8,359 nt of DNA, from NCBI GenBank assembly GCA_022706175.1, contig JAKJDB010000089.1:1-8359 (forward strand), written 5' to 3'. Made by a program: the position numbers and the translations under genes. The notes beneath the pieces were generated by a model. That model was not told the origin of the DNA, made no database searches, and was given only the letters and a program-made list of their open reading frames with translations. Shown piece by piece: positions 7,598 through 8,359 of the stretch; positions within the stretch are counted from its first letter, which is position 1, and every line of letters begins with the position of its first letter. Source of the stretch: Candidatus Zhuqueibacterota bacterium (lineage in GTDB: Bacteria > KSB1 > UBA2214).

Positions 7598-7689
7598 ATC
7601 CAACGAGAGGCTGTGCCTCCTTCGGCGATGGCTTAAAGACCTGCAGGGGCCTTGGCAAAAGCCCTTGCCATTATCAAGGAAAAGCATTC

Positions 7690-8359
7690 ATGGGCAAGAA
7701 ATTTTCATCTCTCTGGCTGCTGACTCTGACTTGTTTGTCGCTGCAGGCCGGCCAGCCGCCTGCAGATTTTCCGCGATTTACCGTTCCGGGATATGAACGG
7801 GAGATGACGGCTCTGCGCAACCTGTTCTGGCTGCATTATGAACCAGCCGGCCCCTTGTGCCCGCTGTGGGATGAATGGATGACCCTGTCCACCCTCTGGC
7901 CGGCCTGCATGCCCGATTCGTCCCTGGCCACCATGCGCGAACGCTGGCGCACAGCGTTGATGGATCGCACCATCAATGCAGAAGGGTATGTGCTCACCCA
8001 GCAGCATGACGGACCTGCCCACGCCGAAGGGTGGCCATTTCCCAGATGGATGGAGGCCGGCGGCATCGGCTGGCATTTTCGCGGCACCGGCGTGCCGGGT
8101 TATGAAGCTCCACTGGTCACGCCGGAAGGATGGGCTCTTGAACAGGCCAAGGCCGATTCTGTCAATGACAAGGGCTGGCTCATCCATCTCACCGGACCCC
8201 ATGCCAGGCTGCAACCGCCCTCCTTTTCCATCGACGCTGAAAGCGCACCCTGGCTGCGACTGAATTGGTGGGCAAGCGGATTGACCGACGCCAATCCCTA
8301 TGTGGAATGGACGACCGTTGAGCAGCCCGACTACAGTCCGGAGCGGCGTGCCTATTTTT
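7690..8359 (+). CDS. Exported Trp-rich protein of unknown function, 3' end outside the window
   Basis: The first 223 residues of a gene that runs off the right edge without a stop codon. The start is ATG at 7690 with AAGGA (7676-7680) 9 nt upstream. Residues 1-20 form a signal peptide (MGKKFSSLWLLTLTCLSLQA); C15 is not in a proper lipobox, so it is likely cleaved by signal peptidase I. The mature part is unusually rich in tryptophan (14 Trp after the signal peptide) and contains recognisable blocks: FPRFTVPGYEREM (28-39), LFWLHYEPAGP (45-55), WDEWMTLSTLWPA (60-72), AEGYVLTQQHDG (97-108), GWPFPRW (114-120) and GGIGWHF (124-130). I associate similar blocks with large exported proteins of Planctomycetes-type genomes, but cannot name the family. 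The aromatic richness would suit carbohydrate binding or a glycoside hydrolase; no catalytic residues can be assigned. It lies 175 nt after the propeller gene and may work with it in the envelope. Confidence 0.8.
   Translation, partial: MGKKFSSLWLLTLTCLSLQAGQPPADFPRFTVPGYEREMTALRNLFWLHYEPAGPLCPLWDEWMTLSTLWPACMPDSSLATMRERWRTALMDRTINAEGYVLTQQHDGPAHAEGWPFPRWMEAGGIGWHFRGTGVPGYEAPLVTPEGWALEQAKADSVNDKGWLIHLTGPHARLQPPSFSIDAESAPWLRLNWWASGLTDANPYVEWTTVEQPDYSPERRAYF

Noticed and set aside
6786..7658. 290-codon open frame on the minus strand
   Set aside because: Antisense to the conserved C-terminal propeller; low-complexity Ala/Gly/Val composition without a family match.
7642..7672. Competing short hairpins (GGCAA/TTGCC and GGGC/GCCC) before the last gene as a riboswitch
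   Set aside because: Only 4-5 bp stems, no recognisable aptamer core; expected by chance in GC-rich sequence.

Overview
The window holds five protein genes, all on the + strand, from what looks like an uncultivated FCB-group bacterium such as KSB1 or Calditrichota. That placement is an inference. It rests on a secreted protein ending in the YPNPFN-type T9SS/FlgD-like sorting domain common in those lineages, on a GC-rich composition, and on a large beta-propeller/methyltransferase protein of a type I associate mainly with Planctomycetes. No rRNA, tRNA, CRISPR array, insertion sequence or attachment site was recognised.

Layout: (1) 38-1198, an exported protein with an N-terminal beta-rich region, a fibronectin-III-like domain and a C-terminal sorting domain. 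(2) 1199-1402, a non-coding gap carrying the best promoter candidate of the window (TTGACA, 16-nt spacer, extended -10). (3) 1403-2848, a PLP enzyme of the tyrosine phenol-lyase/tryptophanase family. It keeps the phenol-lyase specificity residues but lacks several residues usual at the active site. (4) 2972-4174, a fold-type I aminotransferase of the LysN/MocR-like group. (5) 4275-7514, a 1079-residue exported protein with two PQQ-like propeller regions on either side of a class I SAM-methyltransferase-like domain. (6) 7690 to the right edge, the start of an exported, tryptophan-rich protein that the window cuts off.

The two PLP enzymes are neighbours (123-nt gap) and may share the promoter at 1272-1299, so a joint role in amino-acid breakdown (beta-elimination and transamination) is reasonable but unproven. 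The last two genes are both exported and look like one cell-envelope unit; their link to the PLP enzymes may be only positional. The items most worth a second look are the methyltransferase-like domain inside an apparently exported propeller protein, the substituted active site of the lyase, and the Trp-rich partial protein at the right edge.
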